In this document: piece after piece, positions 15,218-23,484 of the stretch
How positions within the stretch are numbered: position 1 is the stretch's first letter
Layout of the letters: each line of letters begins with the position of its first letter
Source of the DNA: an uncultured Bacteroidales bacterium
GTDB lineage: Bacteria; Bacteroidota; Bacteroidia; Bacteroidales; UBA932
Assembly (NCBI GenBank): GCA_905235995.1
Contig: CAJONI010000019.1
Coordinates: 1-61,651 of the forward strand
DNA: 61,651 bases
Direction of reading: 5' to 3'
The notes under the pieces: generated by a model
What the model was told of the DNA's origin: nothing
What the model saw: the letters and a program-made list of their open reading frames with translations, nothing else
The model's database searches: none
Program-made: the position numbers and the translations under genes

Positions 15218-17554
15218 TCAATTGAAATAGTCGTGCCCCACGGGAGCCTCCTCCGACATATCCTCCGAAGAGCCGTCGCACAACTGGTCGGCGGTCCAGC
15301 CCAGAGGCGGGACGAACACGTCTTCAGGGCCAATGGGAATCGTCGGGTCGGCGAACACCTTCTGCATGAACAGGGCCCAGATGGGCAGCGCCATGTTGTT
15401 GCCGCCGCCGAGGGCTGTGCTCATGAAATGGACCTGCCGGTCTTCAGCGCCCACCCAGACGCCCGCGGTGAGCTTCGGCGTGAAGCCGATGAACCAGCCG
15501 TCGGAATTGTCGTTGGTGGTACCGGTCTTGCCCGCGATGTCGCCTTGGATGTTGTAGCGCCAGCGGATGCGGCCTGCAGTGCCGTCGTTGACAACGCCCT
15601 GCATCATGTTGACCATCTTGTAGGCGGTCACCTCGCTGATGGACTCGCGCTTGCGCGTGGAGAACGTGGCCAGCACGTTGCCGGAATTGTCTTCGATACG
15701 CGTGACGAACATGGGATAGCTGTACACCCCGCGGCCCGGGAAGGTGTTGTATGCCGCCACCATCTCCATGACGCTCAGGTCACAGGAGCCGACGCAGAGC
15801 GACACCACCGGATCGAGGTAGCTGCTCACTCCCATCTTCCGGCAGATGTCCACCAGGGCGAAGGGGCCGAACTGCTTCATCAGGAAGGCCGAGATGTTGT
15901 TGCGGCTGTTGGTCAGGCCCCACTTGAGGGTGACCATGCGGTCGTCGACCTCACTCTGGGGTGCCCAGTCCTCACCGTTTACATTGATGGTGTAGGTGGT
16001 GTTTGCCACCTTGTCGCAGGGGGTGTAGCCCTCCTGCATGGCCAGGGTGTAGAGGAAAGGCTTGAAGGTGGAGCCCACCTGGCGCTTTCCCTGTCCCACG
16101 TTGTCGTATTTGAAGAAGTGGTAGTCGGGACCGCCGACATAGGCCTTGACATTGCCCGTATTGGGCTCGATGGCCATGATCGCGGCCCTGAGGAACGACT
16201 TGTAGTAGCGGATGGAATCGTTGGGCGTCATCACCGTGTCGACCCAGCCCTGCTTGTTCCAGGCGAAGACGCGCATGGGCGCCGGTTCGTCGAAGGCCTT
16301 GAGGATCTCCGCTTCGGAAGCGCCGTCTTCCTTCATTCCGCGGTAGCGGTCGCTCCAGCGACGGCCGTTGCGCATGAGGCGGTCGATGTCGTCCTTCTCC
16401 ACGTCGTCGGCGAAGGGGAAGTGGCGGCGGTAGCGCAGTTCCTTGTTGAGAGTGTTCTGGAGGTCCTTGCCGAGGTGCGTAGCCACCGCCTGTTCCGCAT
16501 ATTTCTGCATGCGGGAGTCGATGGTGGTGTAGATGCGCAGGCCGTCACGGTCAAGGTCCCACTGCGAGCCGTCGGGCTTGGGATTCTTGGTGAGCCAGCC
16601 GTAGAGCGGATTGTCCTTCCAGGCCAGGGAGTCGGCGCGGAAGTCTTCTACCTGTGCGTAGGACGAGCGCTTCGGCTGCTGGGCGTTCATGAACTTGCGG
16701 AGCATGTCGCGGAAGTAGGGGCCGTAGCCGGAGGTATGGTCCTGCTGACGGTAGTTCACCACGATAGGTATCTGGGTGATGGAATCGAGCTCGTGCCGCG
16801 AGAGGTAGCGGTTCTTCTGCATCTGCTTGAGCACGTGGTTGCGGCGCGAGAGCGCCGATTCGGGATTGAGGGCGGGATTGTAGCGGGTGGGCTTGTTGAC
16901 CATGCCCACCAGGCAGGCGCCTTCCTCTACCGTCAGGTCTTCGGGGTCCTTGGCGAAGAAGGTGTTTGACGCCGCCTTGATGCCATAGGCTCCTCCTCCG
17001 AAGAAAATCTGGTTGAGATACATCGTCACGATCTCCTGCTTGGTGTAGTTGCGCTCGATCTTGACGGCCGTGATCCATTCCTTGAGCTTGATGCCCACCA
17101 TCTTCAGCTGGCGTCCGCCGGGGATGCGGCTGCGGATATCCTGGCGGGGGTAGAGGGTCTTGGCGAGCTGCTGGGTGATGGTGCTGCCGCCGCCCTGCGA
17201 CGAGTCGCCCATGAGCAGGGTCTTGAAAGCCACGCGGCCAAGGCCGCGGAAGTCTATGCCCGAGTGCCTGTAGAAGCGCTCGTCCTCAGTGGCAACGGCG
17301 GCGTTGATGACGTGACGCGGTATCTGGTCGTACGAGACGTACGAACGGTTTTCAATATGATAGGTATTGATGATCTTGCCGTCTTCCGATATCAGGAGGG
17401 TGGCCAGGTTGCTGTCGGGGTTCTCGATCTGCTCGAATGAGGGAATCTTTGCGAAAAGGGCCACAAGCAGCAGCGCCACAAGCAGAGCGGCAACCGGAAG
17501 TGTGACCAGAGCCCAGAACCAGCGGGTGATCTTTTTCTGCGTCGAAGCTTTCAT
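15218..17554 (-). CDS. Bifunctional penicillin-binding protein 1A (transglycosylase/transpeptidase)
   Basis: 778 residues. One N-terminal membrane helix (WFWALVTLPVAALLVALLLV) is followed by a GT51 glycosyltransferase domain (ATEDERFYRHSGIDFRGLGR, GGSTITQQLAK) and a transpeptidase domain with STFK in VGSTFKPFLY, SRNN in the SxN position and KTGTTNDNSDGWF. It polymerises and crosslinks peptidoglycan on the periplasmic side. The ATG at 17554 was chosen because a -7 box ends 4 bases upstream. ddl follows after one base, so ligase and synthase share a transcript. Confidence 0.93.
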   Translation of the reverse strand: MKASTQKKITRWFWALVTLPVAALLVALLLVALFAKIPSFEQIENPDSNLATLLISEDGKIINTYHIENRSYVSYDQIPRHVINAAVATEDERFYRHSGIDFRGLGRVAFKTLLMGDSSQGGGSTITQQLAKTLYPRQDIRSRIPGGRQLKMVGIKLKEWITAVKIERNYTKQEIVTMYLNQIFFGGGAYGIKAASNTFFAKDPEDLTVEEGACLVGMVNKPTRYNPALNPESALSRRNHVLKQMQKNRYLSRHELDSITQIPIVVNYRQQDHTSGYGPYFRDMLRKFMNAQQPKRSSYAQVEDFRADSLAWKDNPLYGWLTKNPKPDGSQWDLDRDGLRIYTTIDSRMQKYAEQAVATHLGKDLQNTLNKELRYRRHFPFADDVEKDDIDRLMRNGRRWSDRYRGMKEDGASEAEILKAFDEPAPMRVFAWNKQGWVDTVMTPNDSIRYYKSFLRAAIMAIEPNTGNVKAYVGGPDYHFFKYDNVGQGKRQVGSTFKPFLYTLAMQEGYTPCDKVANTTYTINVNGEDWAPQSEVDDRMVTLKWGLTNSRNNISAFLMKQFGPFALVDICRKMGVSSYLDPVVSLCVGSCDLSVMEMVAAYNTFPGRGVYSYPMFVTRIEDNSGNVLATFSTRKRESISEVTAYKMVNMMQGVVNDGTAGRIRWRYNIQGDIAGKTGTTNDNSDGWFIGFTPKLTAGVWVGAEDRQVHFMSTALGGGNNMALPIWALFMQKVFADPTIPIGPEDVFVPPLGWTADQLCDGSSEDMSEEAPVGHDYFN

Positions 17555-17558
17555 GTCG

Positions 17559-17566
17559 CAAAAATA
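17559..17566 (-). promoter_or_regulatory. -7 box for PBP1A-ddl-prmC
   Basis: TATTTTTG on the minus strand, ending 4 bases before the PBP1A ATG, so a leaderless or nearly leaderless mRNA is expected. It is back to back with the topA promoter. Confidence 0.5.
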
Positions 17567-17576
17567 GGAAAAAAGA

Positions 17577-17609
17577 TTTGGAAAGTTGGCCCGATTATCC
17601 GTTACTTTG
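17577..17609 (+). promoter_or_regulatory. topA promoter
   Basis: TTTG (17577-17580) and TTACTTTG (17602-17609) are 21 bp apart. The -7 box deviates at one base from TAnnTTTG. The topA ATG is 26 bases downstream. Confidence 0.5.
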
Positions 17610-17634
17610 CACTTCCAAAACAAAAACGAACGAG

Positions 17635-19917
17635 ATGGGAGAGAATTTAGTCATCGTGGAGTCTCCGGCAAAAGCCAAGACCATCGGAAAGTACCTCGGC
17701 AAAGATTACACCGTAAAATCCAGCTTCGGACATATCCGGGACCTCAAGAAAAAAGGCCTCGGAATCGACATGGAATCGGGATTCACCCCCCAGTACGAAG
17801 TCTCGGCCGACAAGAAGAAGACCGTTGCCGAGCTCAAGGCCGCGGCAGACAGGGCCGACCTGGTCTGGCTGGCATCCGATGAGGACCGTGAAGGAGAAGC
17901 CATCGCCTGGCACCTCTCCGAAACCCTCGGCCTCGACCCCGGAAAGACGCGCCGCATAGTATTCCATGAGATTACCAGGCCCGCCATCCTGGAGGCAGTG
18001 GAAAACCCCCGCGACATCGACATGGACCTGGTAAAGGCCCAGCAGGCCCGCCGCGTCCTCGACCGCCTGGTAGGCTTCGAGCTCTCCCCCATCCTCTGGA
18101 AAAAGATCCAGCCCAAGCTTTCCGCAGGCCGCGTGCAGTCGGTAGCCCTCAGGCTGGTGGTCGACCGTGAAAGGGAGATCGCCGCCTTCGAATCCAAGCC
18201 CTTCTTCCGCGTGGAAGGCACCTTCTTCGTCGACGGGTCGCCCAGACTGATCCGCGCCACCCTCGACCGCAAGTTCGAGACTGAAGATGAAGCGCGCGCT
18301 TTCCTGGAACGCTGCAGACAGGAGGAATTCTTCGTGTCATCGGTCGACAAGCGGGAAGCGCACCGTTCCCCCGCACCGCCGTTCACGACCTCCACGCTGC
18401 AGCAGGAAGCCGCACGCAAGCTCGGTTTTTCCGTGAGCCAGACGATGTCGGTGGCGCAGCGCCTCTACGAGGCCGGCCTGATCACCTACATGCGTACCGA
18501 CTCCACCAACCTTTCCTCTCTCGCCCTCGGCACGACGAAGGAAGTGGTCACGGAGCTCTACGGGGCCGAATATTCCAAGGTCAGGAACTTCCGCACCAGG
18601 GTAAAAGGAGCGCAGGAAGCCCACGAAGCCATACGCCCCACCTACGTAAGCAACCAGTCCATCGAAGGGACCTCGACCGAAAAGCGCCTCTACCAGCTCA
18701 TCTGGAAACGCACCGTAGCCTGCCAGATGGCAGACGCCGTCGTCGAGAAAACCGACGTGACCATATCCGGGAGCCACATTCCGGAGAAGTTCCTGGTCTC
18801 CGGCGAGCAGATCCTTTTCGACGGATTCCTGAAAGTATATATCGAAGGCCGTGACGACGAGGAAGACGAGACACTCGCCATGCTTCCGGCCCTGGGTTCC
18901 GGCCAGCAGCTCCGCTGCACGGAAATCGAGGCCATAGAGCGCTTCAGCCAGCACCCGCCCCGTTACAGTGAGGCGAGCCTGGTCAAGAAACTCGAGGAAC
19001 TCGGCATCGGCCGACCTTCCACCTACGCGTCCACGGTCTCGACGCTCACGACCCGAGGCTATATCGTCAAGGGCGACAAGCCCGGAATCGAGCGCAGCTA
19101 CCGCCAGCTGACACTGCGCGAGGGCGAAGTGACGCGCACTGTAAAGAAGGAAACCGTGATGGCCGAAAAGAAGAAGCTGCTGCCCGAGAACATCGGCATA
19201 GTGGTGACCGACTTCCTTGCCGCCAATTTCAAGGACATCCTGGACTATGGATTCACTGCCAATGTGGAAGAGGCTTTCGACAAGGTGGCCAAGGGGCAGC
19301 TGAAATGGGACAAGCTGATCGCCGACTTCTACGGCCCGTTCCACAGCGAAGTCGAAAACAGCCTCCAGGACCGCGAACACACCCGCTCCGAACGTCTGAT
19401 CGGTGTCGACCCCGTCTCCGGCAAACCTGTCATCGCCCGCATCGGCCGCTTCGGGCCGCTGGTCCAGAAGGGCGCATCGGACGATCCGGACAAGCAGTAT
19501 GTCAGCCTCGGCAAGGGACAGCTCATAGAGTCGGTGACGCTCGAAGAAGCCCTGAAGCTCTTCGCCCTTCCCCGTGTCGTGGGACGTTTCGAGGACTCCG
19601 AAATCACGGTCGCAGTCGGTCGCTTCGGCCCCTATGTGAAACACGCCGGCAAATACGTATCCCTGGGTAAAGGGCAGGACCCCTACTCCCTTACTGAAGA
19701 ACAGGCTGTCAAACTGATAGAGGATAGCCGAGACAAGGAGGCCAGGAAGCTGATAGCCGAATTCCCCGACTCGGGAATCCAGGTGCTCAACGGCCGTTTC
19801 GGACCCTATATCAAGAAGGGCCGCGACAACTACAAGATTCCGAAAAAGAAGGACCCGCAAACCCTCACGGAGGAGGATTGCGTCGAGATAATTGAGAAAA
19901 CTCCCAAGAAAAAATAG
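17635..19917 (+). CDS. topA: DNA topoisomerase I
   Basis: 760 residues. Toprim domain with VIVESPAKAKT (catalytic Glu9) and the acidic SDEDREGEA; active-site tyrosine in GLITYMRTDS; C-terminal Toprim-type repeats with three GRFGP motifs (GRFGPLVQKG, GRFGPYVKHA, GRFGPYIKKG). No Cys4 zinc fingers are present, as is usual in Bacteroidota. The enzyme relaxes negative supercoils. The start at 17635 (MGENLVIVES) gives the canonical N-terminus; the longer form from 17578 lies upstream of the promoter. Confidence 0.95.
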   Translation: MGENLVIVESPAKAKTIGKYLGKDYTVKSSFGHIRDLKKKGLGIDMESGFTPQYEVSADKKKTVAELKAAADRADLVWLASDEDREGEAIAWHLSETLGLDPGKTRRIVFHEITRPAILEAVENPRDIDMDLVKAQQARRVLDRLVGFELSPILWKKIQPKLSAGRVQSVALRLVVDREREIAAFESKPFFRVEGTFFVDGSPRLIRATLDRKFETEDEARAFLERCRQEEFFVSSVDKREAHRSPAPPFTTSTLQQEAARKLGFSVSQTMSVAQRLYEAGLITYMRTDSTNLSSLALGTTKEVVTELYGAEYSKVRNFRTRVKGAQEAHEAIRPTYVSNQSIEGTSTEKRLYQLIWKRTVACQMADAVVEKTDVTISGSHIPEKFLVSGEQILFDGFLKVYIEGRDDEEDETLAMLPALGSGQQLRCTEIEAIERFSQHPPRYSEASLVKKLEELGIGRPSTYASTVSTLTTRGYIVKGDKPGIERSYRQLTLREGEVTRTVKKETVMAEKKKLLPENIGIVVTDFLAANFKDILDYGFTANVEEAFDKVAKGQLKWDKLIADFYGPFHSEVENSLQDREHTRSERLIGVDPVSGKPVIARIGRFGPLVQKGASDDPDKQYVSLGKGQLIESVTLEEALKLFALPRVVGRFEDSEITVAVGRFGPYVKHAGKYVSLGKGQDPYSLTEEQAVKLIEDSRDKEARKLIAEFPDSGIQVLNGRFGPYIKKGRDNYKIPKKKDPQTLTEEDCVEIIEKTPKKK

Positions 19918-19944
19918 TTTTCTGCTTACAAACTGACATCATCA

Positions 19945-19952
19945 TACATTTG
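19945..19952 (+). promoter_or_regulatory. -7 box for the Lrp/AsnC regulator
   Basis: TACATTTG fits TAnnTTTG and ends 8 bases before the ATG at 19961, giving a very short leader. No clear -33 element. Confidence 0.45.
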
Positions 19953-19960
19953 CTGCCGTT

Positions 19961-20482
19961 ATGGCTAAGATCAATTATCAAGTCGACGAGATCGACCAGA
20001 AGATACTGGCCTACCTCGTGAAGAATGCGAGGATGCCGTTCCTTGAGATAGCCCGCGAATGCGGAGTATCCGGAGCCGCCATCCACCAGCGCGTAAAGAA
20101 AATGGAAAATGCCGGCGTCATCACCGGCTCGCGCCTTCTGGTCAAGCCCGAAGCACTCGGTCTCAACGTGTGCGTGTTCATCTGCGTCTCGCTTTCCGAA
20201 GCCGACGCCTATCCCAGGGTCATCGAAGCCCTGCGCAAGATCTCCGAGGTCGTGGAGTGTCATTTCGTAACCGGCGACTACACGCTCCTGCTGAAGATCT
20301 ACTGCTTCGACTACGACCACCTGATGAACATCCTCATCGACACCATCCAGCACATCCCCGGCATCGGGCACACGGTCACGATGGTATCGCTCGACCAGGC
20401 CATCGAACGCCAGGTCTGGGTGAAGGACTACGACTACGACAAGAAAAAGAAGAAAGCCGCCCAGGCTAAGAAGAAAGCCTGA
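19961..20482 (+). CDS. Lrp/AsnC-family transcriptional regulator
   Basis: 173 residues. N-terminal winged helix-turn-helix (IDQKILAYLVKNARMPFLEI, then CGVSGAAIHQRVKKMENAGV) and a C-terminal RAM domain (VECHFVTGDYTLLLKI, HTVTMVSLDQAI) that binds amino acids and mediates octamers. The protein ends in a lysine/alanine tail. Lrp-type regulators control amino-acid metabolism and transport; its targets cannot be deduced here. It is a single gene with its own promoter; its last 17 bases overlap the convergent ispD gene. Confidence 0.9.
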   Translation: MAKINYQVDEIDQKILAYLVKNARMPFLEIARECGVSGAAIHQRVKKMENAGVITGSRLLVKPEALGLNVCVFICVSLSEADAYPRVIEALRKISEVVECHFVTGDYTLLLKIYCFDYDHLMNILIDTIQHIPGIGHTVTMVSLDQAIERQVWVKDYDYDKKKKKAAQAKKKA

Positions 20483-21137
20483 GCAGGCGCTCCGCCAGAA
20501 GCAGGTCTTCGGGCGTAGTGACTTTTATGTTGAGGCGGTCGCCGGGAACCATATGCACCTTCGTTCCCGCCGCCTCGACTACCGACGCATCGTCGGTGAA
20601 CGCGGGTGAGAACGGCTGCCTGTATGCATCCCTGAGCAGCGCCGCATCGAACACCTGGGGCGTCTGCACCAGGAAAAGTCCGTCCCTGGAGACCGGGCCT
20701 GACTCCTCCCAGTCCCCTTTCCTTACAGATTCCACCACCGGCACCGCCGGAATGACGGCCGGATAGCTTTCCGCCGCGGCGAAGAGCCTTTCCAGCAATT
20801 CCCCGCCGATCAGCGGGCGCACCCCGTCGTGCACCGCAACCACTCCGTCTCCTTCGACATACTTGAGAGCCTGCTGCACAGAATGGAAGCGGGTGATTCC
20901 TCCGGAAGCGAGGGCATAGCGGTCCACGAAGCCTTCGCGGCGGCAGTATTCGCGCCATCCGTCACGCTCCGAAGAGGGAAGCACGATTATCAGCTCGACG
21001 GACGGGTCGAATGCCAGAAACCTTTCCACAGTATGGCGCAGGATAGGCTTGCCGGCCACCTCTAGGAACTGCTTCGGCCGGTCGGCGCCCATCCTGAGGC
21101 CCTTACCTCCTGCCACTATGATCGCAAAGCGCTTCAT
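20466..21137 (-). CDS. ispD: 2-C-methyl-D-erythritol 4-phosphate cytidylyltransferase
   Basis: 223 residues. CTP-binding loop AIIVAGGKGLRMG, then PKQFLEVAGKPIL, VVAVHDGVRPL and QTPQVFD, and late KVTTPEDLLLAE: all IspD motifs. It makes CDP-methylerythritol in the MEP pathway of isoprenoid synthesis, which supplies the polyprenyl synthetase at 50.4 kb. The start at 21137 (MKRFAIIVAGG) was used because the longer form adds nine residues without conservation. Divergent from mreB; its end overlaps the Lrp gene by 17 bp. Confidence 0.94.
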   Translation of the reverse strand: MKRFAIIVAGGKGLRMGADRPKQFLEVAGKPILRHTVERFLAFDPSVELIIVLPSSERDGWREYCRREGFVDRYALASGGITRFHSVQQALKYVEGDGVVAVHDGVRPLIGGELLERLFAAAESYPAVIPAVPVVESVRKGDWEESGPVSRDGLFLVQTPQVFDAALLRDAYRQPFSPAFTDDASVVEAAGTKVHMVPGDRLNIKVTTPEDLLLAERLLRLSS

Positions 21138-21161
21138 TCTGAAAAAATTCAAAATTCCATA

Positions 21162-21169
21162 CAAAAATA
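21162..21169 (-). promoter_or_regulatory. -7 box for ispD
   Basis: TATTTTTG on the minus strand, 24 bases before the ispD ATG at 21137. It is divergent from the mreB box 25 bp away. Confidence 0.45.
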
Positions 21170-21194
21170 GTTAATTATTCTGGAATAAAATTTG

Positions 21195-21202
21195 TATTTT
21201 TG
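21195..21202 (+). promoter_or_regulatory. -7 box for the mreB operon
   Basis: TATTTTTG, 38 bases upstream of the mreB ATG. No well-spaced -33 TTG is seen in the AT-rich spacer. Confidence 0.45.
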
Positions 21203-21240
21203 CTGCTCATACATCAACCTGAAAAAACTGAAAAAGACAT

Positions 21241-22257
21241 ATGGCATTTTCTTTCTTCCAGCAGGAACTCGCGATTGACCTCGGAACAGCCAACACCGTC
21301 ATTTTCGTCGGCGACAAGAAGGTGATCGACGAGCCATCCATCGTGGCCATCGACAAACAGTCGGGCAAAGTCGTGGCGGTAGGTTCCAAGGCCAAGGAGA
21401 TGCAGGGCAAGGAAAACCTGCACATCCGCACCATCCGCCCCATGAAGGACGGCGTGATCGCCGACTTCGATGCCTGCGAGCAGATGATCGTCCAGTTCAT
21501 CAAGATGATCAACTTCAAGCGCACCATCTTCTCCCCCAGCCTCCGCATGGTGATCGGCATCCCTTCCGGATCGACCGAAGTCGAGAAGCGCGCCGTGCGC
21601 GACGCCGCCGAGCATTCCGGCGGACGCGACATGCAGATGATCTATGAACCCATGGCCGCGGCCATCGGCATCGGACTCGACGTGATGGCCGCCAGCGGCA
21701 ACATGGTGGTCGACATCGGAGGCGGCACGACGGAAGTGGCAGTGATCTCCCTGGGCGGCATCGTAGCCTCCAACAGCATCAAGACCGCAGGCGACGTGTT
21801 CACCGACGAGATCCAGCAGTACATGCGCCAGCAGTACAACATCCGCATCGGCGAACCTACCGCCGAGCAGATCAAGATCAACATCGGCGCAGCCCTCTCC
21901 GAGCTCGAAGAACCCCTGGACCCCTACGTGGTCAAGGGCCCGAACCTCGTGACGGTACACCCTGTGGAAGCCCATGTCACCTATCAGGAAATCGCCCATT
22001 GCCTCGACAAGCCGCTCGCAAAGATCGAGTCGAGCATCCTCTCCGTATTGGAGGAGACGCCGCCGGAGCTCTACAGCGACATAGTCCAGAAAGGTATCTT
22101 CCTGACCGGCGGCGGCGCCCTGCTCCGCGGTCTGGACCAGCGCCTGGCCAACAAGATGAACATCCCGTTCCACGTGTCGGAAGACCCGCTCCGCGCGGTG
22201 GCACGCGGTACCCGTATTGCCCTTAAGAACCCGTCATACCCGTTCCTGATGCGATGA
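21241..22257 (+). CDS. mreB: Rod shape-determining protein MreB
   Basis: 338 residues, actin fold. Phosphate-1 loop DLGTANT near residue 14, phosphate-2 VVDIGGGTTEVAV, adenosine motif LTGGGALLRGLD. The membrane-binding N-terminus is MAFSFFQQELAID. MreB filaments guide lateral wall synthesis. It is the first gene of mreB-mreC-mreD-PBP2-rodA; its stop overlaps the mreC start (ATGA), implying translational coupling. Confidence 0.96.
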   Translation: MAFSFFQQELAIDLGTANTVIFVGDKKVIDEPSIVAIDKQSGKVVAVGSKAKEMQGKENLHIRTIRPMKDGVIADFDACEQMIVQFIKMINFKRTIFSPSLRMVIGIPSGSTEVEKRAVRDAAEHSGGRDMQMIYEPMAAAIGIGLDVMAASGNMVVDIGGGTTEVAVISLGGIVASNSIKTAGDVFTDEIQQYMRQQYNIRIGEPTAEQIKINIGAALSELEEPLDPYVVKGPNLVTVHPVEAHVTYQEIAHCLDKPLAKIESSILSVLEETPPELYSDIVQKGIFLTGGGALLRGLDQRLANKMNIPFHVSEDPLRAVARGTRIALKNPSYPFLMR

Positions 22258-23069
22258 GAGACCGCTTCCGGTTGCTGTCGACTCTCTCCGCAATCGTCCT
22301 GTTCCTCGTTCTTGAAGCCGCCTCAATACTGCTGGTGACCCACGACGGGGTCGTGCAGCGATTGCGGGTGATGGGAGCATTGCGCAGTGCCCAGGGCTGG
22401 GTATGGACGCAGACGAGCAACCTCGGGTCGTATTTCCGCCTGCGGGAGGAGAATGAACGCCTGCTCGCCGAGAACATCCGTCTCCAGCAGGACCTGCTGC
22501 GCCTGCAGGAACTCATGCCCATCCCGGAAGAAGATGTCCTCGCCTCCGATTCGGTCTTCACCTACATCCCCGCCCGGGTAGTCCGCAACACCTTCGACGG
22601 ACAGCACAACTTCATGCTTCTGGACAAGGGTGCGGATGAAGGAGTGGAGAGCGGACTCGGCGTAATCACCAACCAGGGCGTGGTGGGAGTGGTACTGGCC
22701 ACCTCCAGCCATTACTCCTACGTGCGGTCTTTCCTCAACGCAGGACAGAACGTCAGCGCAAAACTATCCAGGCAGGACATCTTCGGCCCCCTGTCATGGT
22801 CCGGCACGTTCCCCGACCGTGCGGTGCTGCGCGAGATACCCGTCCATGTGGAACCCGCCATCGGCGATACGGTGTCGACCAGCGGCTACTCCACGCTCTA
22901 TCCGCCCGACATCCCCCTGGGCACGGTCATTTCATTCGAATTCCGTCAGGGGTCTTCGCAGGACGTGGACATCAAGCTCTTCGAAGACTTCAATTCGGTA
23001 TATCATGTTTACGTGGTGAAGAACGCCCACGGCAACGAAATCGAGCAGTTGTATGAGCAAGTCCAATAG
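22254..23069 (+). CDS. mreC: Rod shape-determining protein MreC
   Basis: 271 residues. One N-terminal membrane helix (LLSTLSAIVLFLVLEAASIL), a coiled coil (about 65-85, LREENERLLAENIRLQQDLL) and the periplasmic beta-barrel domains (NTFDGQHNFMLLDKGADEGV, GLGVITNQGVVGVV). MreC links MreB to PBP2 and RodA. It overlaps mreB by 4 bases and mreD by 17 bases. Confidence 0.93.
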   Translation: MRDRFRLLSTLSAIVLFLVLEAASILLVTHDGVVQRLRVMGALRSAQGWVWTQTSNLGSYFRLREENERLLAENIRLQQDLLRLQELMPIPEEDVLASDSVFTYIPARVVRNTFDGQHNFMLLDKGADEGVESGLGVITNQGVVGVVLATSSHYSYVRSFLNAGQNVSAKLSRQDIFGPLSWSGTFPDRAVLREIPVHVEPAIGDTVSTSGYSTLYPPDIPLGTVISFEFRQGSSQDVDIKLFEDFNSVYHVYVVKNAHGNEIEQLYEQVQ

Positions 23070-23484
23070 CGTGTTCTACTTCGTCCTGGTGTTCATACTC
23101 CAGCTAGTCCTGGCCCACTATGTGAACCTTGGCCCCTGGGTTCACATCTCCCTGCTGCCGCTGCTGGTCCTTGTGCTTCCCGAGCAATGGAGGACCCAGC
23201 GCACCATGCTCGTGGCCTTCGCCCTCGGCCTGCTGCTCGACCTCCTTTCCGGCGGGCCCCTCGGGCTCAACTCCGCCGCAGCGGTCCTCGCCGCCACTCC
23301 GCGCAAGATGATGCTCGAAAGGAAGCACCCTAACCCTCTCCTTTGCCTGGTGGTGATGACGGCCCTCTATCTTGTGGGCTATTTCCTTCTCGACGGAGTC
23401 AGCTTCCACCCGTTCTGGTTCATGCCTGTGAAACTTCTTGCAAGCCTGGCCGCCAGCTTCGCGGTGTCGGCTCTCCTGCTATGA
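23053..23484 (+). CDS. mreD: Rod shape-determining protein MreD
   Basis: 143 residues, almost entirely hydrophobic with about five membrane helices; the loop GLLLDLLSGGPLGLNS is typical of MreD. Low sequence conservation is normal; position between mreC and PBP2 decides the call. Start at 23053 overlaps mreC, and its stop overlaps the PBP2 start. Confidence 0.85.
   Translation: MSKSNSVFYFVLVFILQLVLAHYVNLGPWVHISLLPLLVLVLPEQWRTQRTMLVAFALGLLLDLLSGGPLGLNSAAAVLAATPRKMMLERKHPNPLLCLVVMTALYLVGYFLLDGVSFHPFWFMPVKLLASLAASFAVSALLL

Noticed and set aside
15215-16969. 584-codon open frame on the plus strand
   Set aside because: It is the antisense of PBP1A in GC-rich DNA. It has low-complexity His/Val/Gly-rich translation, no recognisable domain and no promoter.
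17579-17634. Upstream start for topA
   Set aside because: It precedes the predicted transcription start and adds residues not found at the conserved topoisomerase N-terminus.
18337-19860. 507-codon open frame on the minus strand
   Set aside because: Antisense to topA; no family features.
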